From: Hymenobacter nitidus
Lineage (GTDB): Bacteria > Bacteroidota > Bacteroidia > Cytophagales > Hymenobacteraceae
DNA length: 64,000 nt
Direction: 5' to 3'
Assembly (NCBI RefSeq): GCF_020447315.1
Contig: NZ_JAJADQ010000003.1
Location: 372,001-436,000, forward strand
The notes under the pieces were generated by a model. It did no database searches. It saw only the letters and a program-made list of their open reading frames with translations, and was not told the origin of the DNA. The translations under genes and the position numbers were made by a program. Shown here one piece after another: positions 41,483 through 50,221 of the stretch (position 1 is its first letter; each line of letters opens with the position of its first letter).

Positions 41483-43637
41483 GGGGTGCCCCAATGCTGT
41501 GCAACAGCCCGCTAACCAAGCCCTGGCGCCACAACGAAAAGACGGATACGCGCACGTCGCGGCGGCTGTCCATTACTCCCACTTTCAGCCGGTCGGGCCC
41601 CAGCCCCCGCGGATTCTCATCCCGGATAACGATGCCGTTGAGCAGCTTGGAGCTGACTTTGGACAGCAGGGTTTTTTGGTCGGGCCCGCCGTTTTTGCTG
41701 AGCAGCGTGAGCTTCAGGTCGGAGTACTCGGCCCGCATGGTGCCGGTAATCTGCTGGCGGCTGCCCCGGAACCGCACCGTGGCCCGGTGCACGTTGCCGC
41801 TCTCGAAGCGCACCAGGCGGGTCGGCTCGGTCATCGTGTTGAGCAGCGTGATGGAAGCCGGCCCAAACGTGCCTTCGCCGCTGTGGCGCCCGGCCGGGTC
41901 GAGCACGGGAATGCGGAAATTGGCCGAAGCATACCAGCTGTTCTGCAGCCAGCCGCTGGCCCGGGCCACCAGCGGGGTAGCCGCCGTCATCAGCCGGGGG
42001 TCATTCGTCACGTTCTGCAGCGTCACGTTGATGCGGCTGAAGAGTATGTTGCCGGTTTGGCCGGTCGTGGGGCCCACGTAGGAGGTGGCCACGTAGGCAT
42101 TGCGCAGCTGCATCCGGCGCACGTTCAGGCGCACCGGCAGCTTGGCCAACGACTCCTGAGTTACCAACGAAGTCTTCGGGTTCAGCGCAAACCGTCCGTC
42201 GCCGGCAATAAGCACCCGCAGGCCCTGCAGCTGCAGCGTTTGGGCCAGCAAAGAGCTCTGCCGGGCAAAAGCGGCGTAGTCGAAGCCCGCCACATCAAAC
42301 TGCGTGGCCTGCACCGTGATGTGCGGGGTCTGGTGGCCTTTGTAGCGGGCCAGGGCAGCGGGCGTCATTGTGGGCCGGATGGTGATGCCGCGGGCCTGCA
42401 TCTTGCCGGTGCGCGTCAGCAGCTCGGTGCTACGAATGCCGAGCCAGTATACCGGGGCCGAAACCGCCGTTTGCACTCGTCCGGTACGCAGCTCCCAGGC
42501 CTTGGCGTACCAGATTCGGGTGGGGTCCTGGGCGCCGGCGGCCGTCAGCAGCACCGCTTCGGCTTGCAGCCGGATATCCTGAATACGGGGCCGGGGCGTG
42601 GTGGCCGGCAGGTGCAGCGTGCCGCCCCGCACCCGCAGCTGCCCCAGGCTAGCCCGCGTGAAGTAAGGCGCCAGCACCGTATGCAGCGCGGGTGGCGGCT
42701 GGCTGGGCAGGGCCAGGGCCAGCCACGGCCGCGTCAGCACCACTGAGTCGGGCAGCAGGCGGCGGGCCCGCAGGTCGGTAGCGCTCAGGCCACCGACCTG
42801 CAGCCGGGGCAGCAACAGCCGCACGCGCACGGTTTGGCCCTGCTGCCGAATGTCGTCTACTGAGCGAATGCGCAGGGAATCGACGGTGAGCTGCTGCTGA
42901 GCAGAGGAAAACCGCGCGTTGCCCACCAGGAGTCGGTGTCGCGCCATTGTGGCCACGCCCCGGCGCAGCTGGCCCGCAAAGGCGGCGGCGTAGCCCACGC
43001 GCTGCGAATCGGCGGCGCCGGCTTTGCTGAGCAGGATATCCTGGGCCGTAAAGCTGGCCTGCCGCACGCTGGCGACGGGCACCCGGCCGGGACCATAAGC
43101 CGCCTGCACGTTCAGCAGCCCCAGGTAGCCGACTCGGATGCCATCGAGAAACTTGGGCAGCTGCTCGTGCAAGGGCCGGGCCGCCGAGTCCGGGGCGGGC
43201 AGCTGCAGCACCCGCAGCTGCGTGCCGGCTACCAGCACCGTATCGATAGGTACCTCGGCCCCGCGCACCAAGGCCAGCAGGCCGATGCCGGTAAGGCGCA
43301 CTTCCCGCACGTCGGCCAGCAGGCGGGGCAGCTTGGCTTGCTGCCACAACCCGCTATCCGCAGCGGGCCGCAGGCGAATGTTTTGCAGCCGCAGCGTGCC
43401 GGTCAGCAAGCTGGTGTGCAGGTCGCCGATGCGCAACTGGTAGCGGCCCTGGCTCTTACGGGCCACTTGCTGTTCCAGTGTGCGGCGCAGCCAGGGGTCG
43501 AGCAGCAGGGCAGATAGCCCCAGCAAGACCAGCAGCAGCAGCACAGCGCCACCTACCCAGTATGGCCACCGGGCTTTTTTCTTTCCGGCAGAAACCAACG
43601 GCTCACTGGTAGCCGGGGCAGACGAGAGTAGATTCAC
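41448..43637 (-). CDS. AsmA-like large envelope protein
   Basis: 729 residues. One N-terminal membrane segment (WVGGAVLLLLVLLGLSALLL in parts: GGAVLLLLVLLGL), then a long periplasmic region of beta-strand character with AsmA/DUF748-type start LRRTLEQQVARKSQGRYQLRIG and many LxLxxVxV strands. The C-terminal part (TFGPASITLLNTMTEP) resembles the AsmA C-terminal half. AsmA-like proteins are thought to move or order lipids between membranes. It is a single-gene unit here. Confidence 0.75.
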   Translation of the reverse strand: MNLLSSAPATSEPLVSAGKKKARWPYWVGGAVLLLLVLLGLSALLLDPWLRRTLEQQVARKSQGRYQLRIGDLHTSLLTGTLRLQNIRLRPAADSGLWQQAKLPRLLADVREVRLTGIGLLALVRGAEVPIDTVLVAGTQLRVLQLPAPDSAARPLHEQLPKFLDGIRVGYLGLLNVQAAYGPGRVPVASVRQASFTAQDILLSKAGAADSQRVGYAAAFAGQLRRGVATMARHRLLVGNARFSSAQQQLTVDSLRIRSVDDIRQQGQTVRVRLLLPRLQVGGLSATDLRARRLLPDSVVLTRPWLALALPSQPPPALHTVLAPYFTRASLGQLRVRGGTLHLPATTPRPRIQDIRLQAEAVLLTAAGAQDPTRIWYAKAWELRTGRVQTAVSAPVYWLGIRSTELLTRTGKMQARGITIRPTMTPAALARYKGHQTPHITVQATQFDVAGFDYAAFARQSSLLAQTLQLQGLRVLIAGDGRFALNPKTSLVTQESLAKLPVRLNVRRMQLRNAYVATSYVGPTTGQTGNILFSRINVTLQNVTNDPRLMTAATPLVARASGWLQNSWYASANFRIPVLDPAGRHSGEGTFGPASITLLNTMTEPTRLVRFESGNVHRATVRFRGSRQQITGTMRAEYSDLKLTLLSKNGGPDQKTLLSKVSSKLLNGIVIRDENPRGLGPDRLKVGVMDSRRDVRVSVFSLWRQGLVSGLLHSIGAPQKMAQSISEQP

Positions 43638-43765
43638 GGGAAAGACAAAACGACGAGAGATACCCTAAACGCAGAAGTTCGCCTCGGGGATTATACTAAC
43701 AGCGTTGCTGCTCTTTGTTTTACGCTTGAGCTTGCGGCAGGGCCGGCGCAGGGGCAGCCGGAAAC

Positions 43766-43797
43766 AAAAAAGGCCTTCCGGTAGGGAAAGCCTTTTT
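43766..43797 (-). terminator. Intrinsic terminator after the PAS gene
   Basis: AAAAAGGCCTTCC and GGGAAAGCCTTTTT pair with one mismatch; on the minus strand the arm is followed by a T-tract, downstream of the PAS gene. Confidence 0.75.
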
Positions 43798-43821
43798 CAA
43801 AAAACGATGGGTGGCGCGGTG

Positions 43822-44361
43822 CTATTCGCCCAGGCGCTGGCGCAGCTCCTGCACCTGCCGCTCCAGCTCCAGGGTGCGGAATGTCACCTTCACTTCCAGG
43901 TCGGCATAGGCCCGCTCCAGGTCCTGCTCCCGCTTGCGCAGGGCAAATTCCGTGAGCTTCTGGTCGTGAATATCGGTGCAGGTGCCAAACCACTGCCGGA
44001 TCTGGCCGGCCTCGTCGAACTGGGGCTGGGCCTGCCCCAGAAACCAGCGATAGTCACCGTTTTTGGCCTTGAAGCGGTACTCGATTTCGTAAAACTCGCC
44101 GGTAGCCAGCGAATGGCCCCATACCTGACGGGCCCGCGTCTGGTCGTCGGGATGCAGCAGGTTGTTCCACATATCGGGGCCTACGCTGTCGGCCAGCGAG
44201 TAGCCGGTAAAGTCAATCCAGCGCTGGTTGAAGTAGGTGTGGAAGCCCGTCGGATCGGTAAACCAGACCAGCTGGGGAATGAAATCAGCGAAAAAATGGA
44301 AATTTTCCTCGGCCTGGCGACGGATATGTTCTTCGCTGGAAACAGATTCAGAATGTAGCAT
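43822..44361 (-). CDS. PAS domain protein without output domain
   Basis: 179 residues from the ATG at 44361. A PAS domain (about 20-140) shows IPQLVWFTDPTGFHTYFNQRW in parts (PQLVWFTDPTG), DFTGYSLADSVG, NLLHPDD and a PAC part EIEYRFKAKNGDYRWFLGQAQP (RFKAKNGDYRWFLG). The remaining 40 residues are a coiled coil (KREQDLERAYADLEVKV, RQVQELRQRLGE). There is no kinase or HTH. It is co-directional with, and 10 bases after, a 120-residue helical protein, so the pair may be a sensor and its partner. Confidence 0.85.
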   Translation of the reverse strand: MLHSESVSSEEHIRRQAEENFHFFADFIPQLVWFTDPTGFHTYFNQRWIDFTGYSLADSVGPDMWNNLLHPDDQTRARQVWGHSLATGEFYEIEYRFKAKNGDYRWFLGQAQPQFDEAGQIRQWFGTCTDIHDQKLTEFALRKREQDLERAYADLEVKVTFRTLELERQVQELRQRLGE

Positions 44362-44371
44362 GACAGAAAAA

Positions 44372-44734
44372 TCAACAGGGCTGGGCGAGCTGCAGCTCCA
44401 TGCCCGACTGAAAATATAGGTTAAGCTGGCTTTGCAGCCCATCAGCGGAGCGCCGCAGCCGCGTAATCAGGGCCTTGGTTTCCTCCTGCAGCAGCTGCAA
44501 CTCCAGGTAGGGGCGGTTCAGCAGCGCATCGCGCTGCACAGACCACTGGCCCTGATCATCCTGCGCGGGCGCATGCACCTGCAGCGTACCGGGCTGCAAC
44601 GACAGCTTGGTGGCCTGAGCCAGGGCACTGTCGGGGTTGCCCCGGTTTAGCACCCGCTCGGCTACGCACCACACGCCGGTCAGATACTCGTCGGGGAGCT
44701 GCTGCAGATTTACGTCAAATAGAGTTTCTTCCAT
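44372..44734 (-). CDS. Hypothetical helical protein upstream of the PAS gene
   Basis: 120 residues, no membrane segment, predicted mostly helical (LLNRPYLELQLLQEETKALI, RLRRSADGLQSQLNLYF). No family recognised. It is 10 bases upstream of the PAS gene on the same strand and has a perfect -7 box (TATATTTG) 90 bases before its start, so it is the first gene of a two-gene operon. Confidence 0.7.
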   Translation of the reverse strand: MEETLFDVNLQQLPDEYLTGVWCVAERVLNRGNPDSALAQATKLSLQPGTLQVHAPAQDDQGQWSVQRDALLNRPYLELQLLQEETKALITRLRRSADGLQSQLNLYFQSGMELQLAQPC

Positions 44735-44823
44735 AGTTCAACCGCTGGATAATAACTGTAAGTCAAACGGTTAGTGACTGCCACCGGAGTACCGGCGGGC
44801 TACAGCAGGAAAATTGCGTTGTG

Positions 44824-44831
44824 CAAATATA
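44824..44831 (-). promoter_or_regulatory. Perfect -7 box for the helical-protein/PAS operon
   Basis: TATATTTG on the minus strand matches TAnnTTTG exactly, 89 bases before the ATG at 44734. Confidence 0.55.
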
Positions 44832-45199
44832 CCAGAGGCAGCAACGTCCTAAAATGGCAAAAGTTCACTCAACTGTTGAGCCGTAGCATCAGTTGCTGTT
44901 TTTGGCTGAGTATCACGGAAATAATTTTTAATGCACATAATCAGCCGTTAAATCCTACCAATGATCCGGTGGCCCTGACTTGGGGCACAGCCTGACTTCT
45001 AATAATTATACAACAAGGCTGGTCTGCCCTCCTACCTTTCCGACGCCTGTGACGTGGCTCTTACAAGCTTCCTGGGCGGCCTGATACGCGAAACAAATAT
45101 TCCGGCAAGAAATTGTGAGCCCACTAAGCAACCTCCATGATATAGCATAAGTCTTTTATCGGCTTCTCATCCTTCTAAGACTTATTGGAATAATATACA

Positions 45200-45215
45200 T
45201 ACGAATAATATCGTA
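45200..45215. promoter_or_regulatory. Operator-like palindrome 1
   Basis: TACGAATAATATCGTA: 16 bases, same design as palindromes 2 and 3 with one base off symmetry (ATCGTA instead of TTCGTA). Its centre is 31 bases upstream of the centre of palindrome 2, about three helical turns. Confidence 0.65.
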
Positions 45216-45230
45216 AGTATTCTTTCTAAA

Positions 45231-45246
45231 TACGAATCATTTCGTA
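45231..45246. promoter_or_regulatory. Operator-like palindrome 2
   Basis: TACGAATCATTTCGTA: perfect TACGAA-N4-TTCGTA. It ends exactly one base before the -7 box at 45247-45254, so a bound protein would cover the promoter spacer. Confidence 0.72.
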
Positions 45247-45254
45247 TATGTTTG
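45247..45254 (+). promoter_or_regulatory. Perfect -7 box for the outer-membrane barrel gene
   Basis: TATGTTTG matches TAnnTTTG exactly and lies between palindromes 2 and 3. The predicted transcription start falls within palindrome 3, about 35 bases before the ATG at 45295. Confidence 0.62.
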
Positions 45255-45257
45255 CTG

Positions 45258-45273
45258 TACGAAACAATTCGTA
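45258..45273. promoter_or_regulatory. Operator-like palindrome 3
   Basis: TACGAAACAATTCGTA: perfect TACGAA-N4-TTCGTA, three bases downstream of the -7 box and over the predicted transcription start. Its centre is 27 bases from that of palindrome 2. Confidence 0.72.
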
Positions 45274-45294
45274 TCACTCCCAGCTGCCAGCCCC

Positions 45295-47892
45295 ATGCCC
45301 TACTTTACCCTTCCCGCCGGTTTGCCTCGTGCCATTGTCTCTATTGTTCAGCCCTGGCAGTGCGTGGGCCGGGGCGCGGGCAGCCTCTCCAGCCGCGTTT
45401 TGCCCGTCGTGCTGCTGCTGGGCAGCCTGGCCGGGGCCGCCCAGGCGCAGAGTCTGAAGGGGCCAGCCGGCGCAGACAGTCCCGCCGCCGTGAGCAGCAA
45501 GGGGAAGCTGAGCGGCAGTGTAGTGCACGAAAAAACCGGGCTGCCGGTCGAATTTGCCACCGTGGCCCTGCTGGAGCAAACCACCGGCAAAACCGTGGAT
45601 GGCGCAATCTGTGACGATAAGGGCCGGTTTCTGCTCACCAAAATCGGGGCGGGCCTGTATAAGGTGACAGTCACCTTTGTGGGGTTTCAGCCCCGCACGG
45701 TGGAGAATGTGGCTTTTATAACCGAGGAAACCGTCGTGGACCTGGGCGCGGTGAAGCTGACGCCCACCGTGCAGCAGCTAGGCGAGGTGAAGGTGACCGG
45801 GGAGCGGGAGCTGGTGGAGAATAAGGTGGACCGCATCGTCTACAATGCTGAAAAGGACATTACCAACACCGGCGGCACGGCCACCGACGTGCTGCAGAAA
45901 GTGCCCCTGCTCTCGGTAGACCTCAACGGCAACCTGCAGCTGCGGGGCTCCGCCAATATCCGGGTGCTGGTGAACAACAAGCCCTCGGCCATCCTGGCCA
46001 GCAACCTGGCCGATGCCCTGCGCCAGATTCCGGCCGACCAGATCAAGAGCGTGGAAGTTATTACCTCGCCCTCGGCCAAGTACGACGCCGAAGGCTCGGC
46101 GGGCATCGTGAACATCATCCTGAAAAAGAACACCCTGGAAGGCGTGAACGGCTCGGTGAACGCGTCGGTGGGTACCCGCGGGGCCTCTAACAGCATCACG
46201 CTGAACAGCCGCCGCGGCAAGCTGGGCCTGAACCTGAATGCGGGCAGCAACCTGTTTCTCAACATTGCCCGCAACGAGAGTCTGCGTACCGACTTTCTGC
46301 CCGAAAACCGGCAAAGCACGCTCGAGCAGCGCGGCAACTTCACCAACGTAGGCGGCGGCGGCTTCGGGCAGCTGGGCCTCGACTACGACCCGACGCCCAA
46401 GGACGCGCTGAACCTGAGCGTGCGCGGCAATATTTTTGGCTATACCAATGAGCGGCAGCAGTTTACGCGCTACGCCCAGCCCGAGGCCCTGGACGTGTAC
46501 AACCGCGACATTGATACCCACAGTGACAGCCGTAACCTGGACCTGAACTTTGGCTATACCCGCACCCTGCCCCGCAAGCGGCAGGAGCTGAGCTTTCTGA
46601 CCCTCTACACCGTGAACCAGGGCCAGACCGACTACGACCTCTCGCAGCAGCGCTACGCCGACGCCCGCAGCTACGAGGACTACCGCGAGAACAGCTTCAA
46701 CAACAACCGCAACCGCGAAGCCACCTTCCAGACCGACTACGTGCACCCGCTCGACAGCACCCGGACGGTGGAAGTCGGGGTGAAAGGCATTCTGCGTAAC
46801 GTGGGCAGCAATTACCGCATCGAAGCCGACAGCCTCGACGGACGGGGCCGGGTGCTGGTGCCGGCCCGCTCCAACGAGTTTCGCTACGACCAGAACGTGT
46901 ATGCCGGCTACCTGGCCTACGGCTTTGCGGTGGGCAAAACCCTGACCTTCAAGCTGGGTGGCCGGGTAGAGCACACCCGCATCGACGGCGACTTTGTGGG
47001 AGAGCAGGTGACGCTGCAGACGGCCTATACCAACGTGGTACCCAGCCTGCAGGCCGCCTGGGACGTAGCTAAGGACCAGAAGCTCAAGCTCAGCTACACC
47101 CGCCGGATTCAGCGGCCCAGCATCTTCTATCTGAACCCCTACATCAACACCAGCAACCCGCGCAATATTCTGGTGGGCAACCCCGGCATTGACGCCGAGC
47201 TGACGGACTCCTACGAGCTGGGCTACAACACCTATATCAACAAAAGCTCGATTACCTTTTCCGGCTACTGGCGCCAGACCAACAACTCCATCGAGGCCGT
47301 GTCGCGCACGGTGCCGGCCCGCAGCATTCTGCCCACCTCCGACTCGACCCTGGTGCTGCTCACCACGTTTCAGAACGTGGCCCGCAACGCTACGTCCGGC
47401 CTGAGCATTTCGGGCTCGACCAAGCTTACACCCAAGTGGAACCTGACGGCCAACGTGAATATCTGGTACGTGTGGGTGAAAAGCGCGGCCCTGAACCTGG
47501 AAAACGGCGGCTCCATGCACAACGCCAACATCACCTCGGCCTGGCAGTTCGACAATGGCTGGACGGCGCAGTTTACGGGCCTGTTTAACTCCCGCGCCGT
47601 CGAATTGCAGGGCCGCTCCTCGGGCTACCGCAGCTACAACCTGGCCGTGAAAAAGGAGCTGTTCCAGAAAAAAGGCAGCCTCACGCTGGCCGTGGTCAAC
47701 CCCTTCAACCGGCAGCTCATCTTCCGCAACCGCCTGGACACCGACCAGTTTACCTACACCGACAACTCCTACTTCCTGAACCGCAACGTGCGCCTGAGCT
47801 TCAACTACCAGTTTGGCAAGCTCGAAAACCGGCCCGCCCGGCCCAAGAAAAGCATCCGCAACGACGACCAGAAACAGGGCGGCAATGGCTGA
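45295..47892 (+). CDS. Outer-membrane beta-barrel protein (TonB-receptor-like, OMP_b-brl_3 type)
   Basis: 865 residues. A leader with hydrophobic core VVLLLGSLAGAAQAQ is followed by a carboxypeptidase-regulatory-like domain (GSVVHEKTGLPVEFATVALL in parts), a plug-like part (DRIVYNAEKDITNTGG, VLQKVPLLSVDLNGNLQLRG in parts, KYDAEGSAGIVNIIL) and a large barrel to the C-terminus with a short charged tail. It matches the Bacteroidota outer-membrane receptor group that often lacks a TonB box. Substrate unknown. Its promoter carries three operator-like palindromes, so it is under tight local control by an unlinked regulator. Confidence 0.88.
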   Translation: MPYFTLPAGLPRAIVSIVQPWQCVGRGAGSLSSRVLPVVLLLGSLAGAAQAQSLKGPAGADSPAAVSSKGKLSGSVVHEKTGLPVEFATVALLEQTTGKTVDGAICDDKGRFLLTKIGAGLYKVTVTFVGFQPRTVENVAFITEETVVDLGAVKLTPTVQQLGEVKVTGERELVENKVDRIVYNAEKDITNTGGTATDVLQKVPLLSVDLNGNLQLRGSANIRVLVNNKPSAILASNLADALRQIPADQIKSVEVITSPSAKYDAEGSAGIVNIILKKNTLEGVNGSVNASVGTRGASNSITLNSRRGKLGLNLNAGSNLFLNIARNESLRTDFLPENRQSTLEQRGNFTNVGGGGFGQLGLDYDPTPKDALNLSVRGNIFGYTNERQQFTRYAQPEALDVYNRDIDTHSDSRNLDLNFGYTRTLPRKRQELSFLTLYTVNQGQTDYDLSQQRYADARSYEDYRENSFNNNRNREATFQTDYVHPLDSTRTVEVGVKGILRNVGSNYRIEADSLDGRGRVLVPARSNEFRYDQNVYAGYLAYGFAVGKTLTFKLGGRVEHTRIDGDFVGEQVTLQTAYTNVVPSLQAAWDVAKDQKLKLSYTRRIQRPSIFYLNPYINTSNPRNILVGNPGIDAELTDSYELGYNTYINKSSITFSGYWRQTNNSIEAVSRTVPARSILPTSDSTLVLLTTFQNVARNATSGLSISGSTKLTPKWNLTANVNIWYVWVKSAALNLENGGSMHNANITSAWQFDNGWTAQFTGLFNSRAVELQGRSSGYRSYNLAVKKELFQKKGSLTLAVVNPFNRQLIFRNRLDTDQFTYTDNSYFLNRNVRLSFNYQFGKLENRPARPKKSIRNDDQKQGGNG

Positions 47893-47915
47893 TAACCAGC
47901 CTATAAACAACACCG

Positions 47916-47953
47916 AAAAAAGGCCTGGTTCCGCGTGGGAACAGGCCTTTTTT
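47916..47953. terminator. Bidirectional intrinsic terminator
   Basis: AAAAAAGGCCTG-TTCC type arms (47916-47932 and 47937-47953) pair closely around a short loop with T-tracts on both strands, between the barrel gene and the convergent desaturase. Confidence 0.9.
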
Positions 47954-47970
47954 GTCTAGAAGATGGTTAG

Positions 47971-48729
47971 TTACGCCACCACAGCGACATCCGCGGCGTT
48001 GCCTTTTTTAAGGCGGATAATGGCGAGCTTGTCCAGAAGCCAGATGACGGGGTAGGTGGGGTCCAGCTCCCACCACTTCACGCCGAAGTTGACGCGGCTG
48101 GGCAGCTTGTGGTGGTTATTCTGAAACAGCTCCCCGCCGGTCAGGAAGTCGAAAAACAGTGAGTTGCGCGACTTGTCGTGGTTGTCGAAGTTCTGGTAGC
48201 CGTACTTGTGCCCGCTCCAGTTGACGATGGCCCCGTGCACGGCCCCCATCGAGAAGTGAATGGGCAGCAGCAGGTATTGCCACCAGCCCGTGGCAAACTG
48301 CACGTAGAACAGAATGTAGAAAATGCCCCAGCCCACGCGCGAGTACCACTTGTTGCCGAACTCATCCAGGGCCGTCCACTCGGGGTAGTCGCCCTGCGCA
48401 AACCGTTCGGCAGCCGCGGAGCGGCCATACAGCACATCGTGGTACACCGTACGCGTCTTCCACATCATCAGGAAGGCATTCGACGAGAAGTGCGGGGAAT
48501 GCGGGTCCCGTTCCGTGTCGGAGTAGGCGTGGTGCATGCGGTGCAGCAGGGCGTAGCTGCGCGGCGAGAGAAACGAGGAGCCCTGCCAGAGGTAGGTCAG
48601 CACGAAGAAGATTCGCTCCCAGCGCCGGCTCATGGTGAACATCCGGTGGGCGGCGTAGCGGTGCTGGAAAAACGACTGCATGAACAGCGACAAATACCAG
48701 TGCGCCAGAAAGAAGACAAGAATAGCCAT
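47971..48729 (-). CDS. Acyl-CoA desaturase (membrane di-iron fatty-acid desaturase)
   Basis: 252 residues with about four membrane segments. Histidine boxes are HRYAAHRMF (HxxxxH), LLHRMHHAYSD (HxxHH) and NNHHKLPSR (HxxHH-like NxxHH), which bind two irons. It introduces a cis double bond into a fatty acyl chain, adjusting membrane fluidity; regiospecificity cannot be read. It is short for the family but all three boxes are present. Probably a single-gene unit. Confidence 0.92.
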   Translation of the reverse strand: MAILVFFLAHWYLSLFMQSFFQHRYAAHRMFTMSRRWERIFFVLTYLWQGSSFLSPRSYALLHRMHHAYSDTERDPHSPHFSSNAFLMMWKTRTVYHDVLYGRSAAAERFAQGDYPEWTALDEFGNKWYSRVGWGIFYILFYVQFATGWWQYLLLPIHFSMGAVHGAIVNWSGHKYGYQNFDNHDKSRNSLFFDFLTGGELFQNNHHKLPSRVNFGVKWWELDPTYPVIWLLDKLAIIRLKKGNAADVAVVA

Positions 48730-48896
48730 AGAGCAGATCAGCTAAAAGACGACAAAGCAAACCCCGATGCTCCCTAAGGTATCGGAAGATACCGAATAAG
48801 CCGGGTGACGACAGCCGGCGAGTTGATTTTCGCGGCAGAAATGCTGGTTTTTGCTTTTCTTGGTTTCCGTTGCTTCTCCCCGTTATTCCTATTGCT

Positions 48897-49469
48897 ATGG
48901 CTACTCCCAATTTGCTGGCCCTGACGGTGCTGGCCACGCTGCGCCACAACTTCAGCAGCTACAAAACCCTCACCGACCGGGCCCTGGCTCAGCTCTCGGC
49001 CGAGGAATGGCTGGTCGTGCCGGCGCCCGGCGCCAATAGCGTGGCCGTCATCATCCAGCACATGTGCGGCAACCTCCGCTCCCGCTTCACCGATTTTCTG
49101 ACCGCCGACGGCGAAAAGCCCGACCGGCAGCGTGACCAGGAATTCGCTCAGCCCGCCACCGTGGCCGAAGTAGCAGCCCTGCAGCAGCGCTGGCACGCCA
49201 CCTGGCCCATCCTGTTCGAGCTGCTCGACACGCTGGCGCCCACCGATTTGCTGCGTACCGTCCAGATTCGGGGTGAGGCCCACACGGTGCTGGCGGCCCT
49301 GGAGCGGCAGGCCACGCACTATGCCTACCACAGCGGTCAGATCGTGCTGCTGGCCAAGCACCTGCGCGGCGAGGCCTGGCAGAGCCTGAGCATTCCGCGC
49401 GGACAGAGCGAGCAGTTCAACCAACAAATGCGGGCCCGCCTCAACCCCACGGCCGGTTCCGGAGTTTAG
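48897..49469 (+). CDS. DinB-like / DUF1572 family protein
   Basis: 190 residues from the ATG at 48897. A four-helix bundle is predicted; the metal-site pattern of the DinB/YfiT superfamily is visible as VIIQHMCGNLRSRF (His near 54), and ERQATHYAYHSGQIVLLAKHL with two further His. DUF1572 proteins are close relatives of YfiT/DinB thiol-dependent metalloenzymes; no reaction is known for this member. The next gene (2H phosphoesterase) begins five bases after its stop and is probably co-transcribed. Confidence 0.88.
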   Translation: MATPNLLALTVLATLRHNFSSYKTLTDRALAQLSAEEWLVVPAPGANSVAVIIQHMCGNLRSRFTDFLTADGEKPDRQRDQEFAQPATVAEVAALQQRWHATWPILFELLDTLAPTDLLRTVQIRGEAHTVLAALERQATHYAYHSGQIVLLAKHLRGEAWQSLSIPRGQSEQFNQQMRARLNPTAGSGV

Positions 49470-49474
49470 CAGGT

Positions 49475-50095
49475 ATGCTCGCCATCACCACTTTGCTTAC
49501 GCCGCAGTACGCGGCCCGCATCAACCGCATCATCAAAGGGTTGGAAACGGAATTTGGCCTCGACGACGTGCAGGCCACCCCCGACCCGCACATCACCTAC
49601 CAGCTGGCCGGCGTCAAGAAGCTGTCGGCGCTGAAAAGCGTGCTGAGCGACGTGGCTGCCACCACCGTGCCGTTTGAGGTGCACACCACCGGCCTGGGCG
49701 TGTTTCCGGGGCCCAATCCGGTTATCTACATCCCCGTGCTGCGCACCGACGAGCTGAACCGGCTGCACCAGCGCATCATCAAGGCCACGGCGCCGCTGTG
49801 TTTGCGCACCGACAAGTTCAGCGGGCCCGACTGCTGGCTGCCCCACATTTCCCTGGCCCTGCACGACACCACGCCCGAGCTGCTGGGCCCGGTGCTACAG
49901 TACCTGAACCAGCAGACGTTCAACCTCAAGCTCATGCTTGACAACCTGGCTATTCTGCGGCAGGAAGGCGACTTATTCCTGTGTGAGGAGCTGTTTCCCT
50001 TCGAAGGAGAAACGCTGGCCCCACCCCGGCCCGAGCCGGCCGATGCGGCCGCCTGCCCCCTGCCCGCCACCCTGCTGACCCAGCCCCGCGAATAG
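49475..50095 (+). CDS. 2'-5' RNA ligase-like (2H phosphoesterase) protein
   Basis: 206 residues. Two catalytic HxT/S motifs: PDPHITYQLAG (near 38-41) and CWLPHISLALHD (near 127-131), with a distal hydrophobic strand. 2H enzymes hydrolyse or form cyclic phosphodiesters on RNA or nucleotides. Its exact role (ThpR-like, or mRNA/tRNA end processing) is not decidable. The C-terminus is a Pro-rich tail. It is co-directional and five bases after the DinB-like gene. Confidence 0.9.
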   Translation: MLAITTLLTPQYAARINRIIKGLETEFGLDDVQATPDPHITYQLAGVKKLSALKSVLSDVAATTVPFEVHTTGLGVFPGPNPVIYIPVLRTDELNRLHQRIIKATAPLCLRTDKFSGPDCWLPHISLALHDTTPELLGPVLQYLNQQTFNLKLMLDNLAILRQEGDLFLCEELFPFEGETLAPPRPEPADAAACPLPATLLTQPRE

Positions 50096-50221
50096 GTAGC
50101 CGCCGGGCTGAACGGCCGCCGCAAGACCCACTGCCCCGGCTGGCGGGCACTTTTTGCCCTTGCGGCGCGGCAATCTGGTTTCCGCATCCGACCTTTACCC
50201 CTTCACCCTTTCTTTCTGCTT

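Larger units (their letters stand above)
44735..45294. other. A+T-rich divergent regulatory region (560 bases)
   Basis: This gap has no convincing gene; the open frame at 44774-44995 has no protein-like features. It holds a minus-strand promoter at 44824-44831 and, at the right end, three palindromes around a plus-strand promoter (45200-45273). The middle (45000-45180) shows nothing recognisable. Confidence 0.6.

Noticed and set aside
44774..44995. Plus-strand open frame of 73 codons in the 560-base gap
   Set aside because: Composition is unlike local genes, there is no family or start signal, and it overlaps the minus-strand promoter at 44824.
45778..47913. Minus-strand open frame of 711 codons opposite the barrel gene
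   Set aside because: The plus strand encodes a well-formed outer-membrane barrel with a promoter; the antisense frame has biased composition and no domain.
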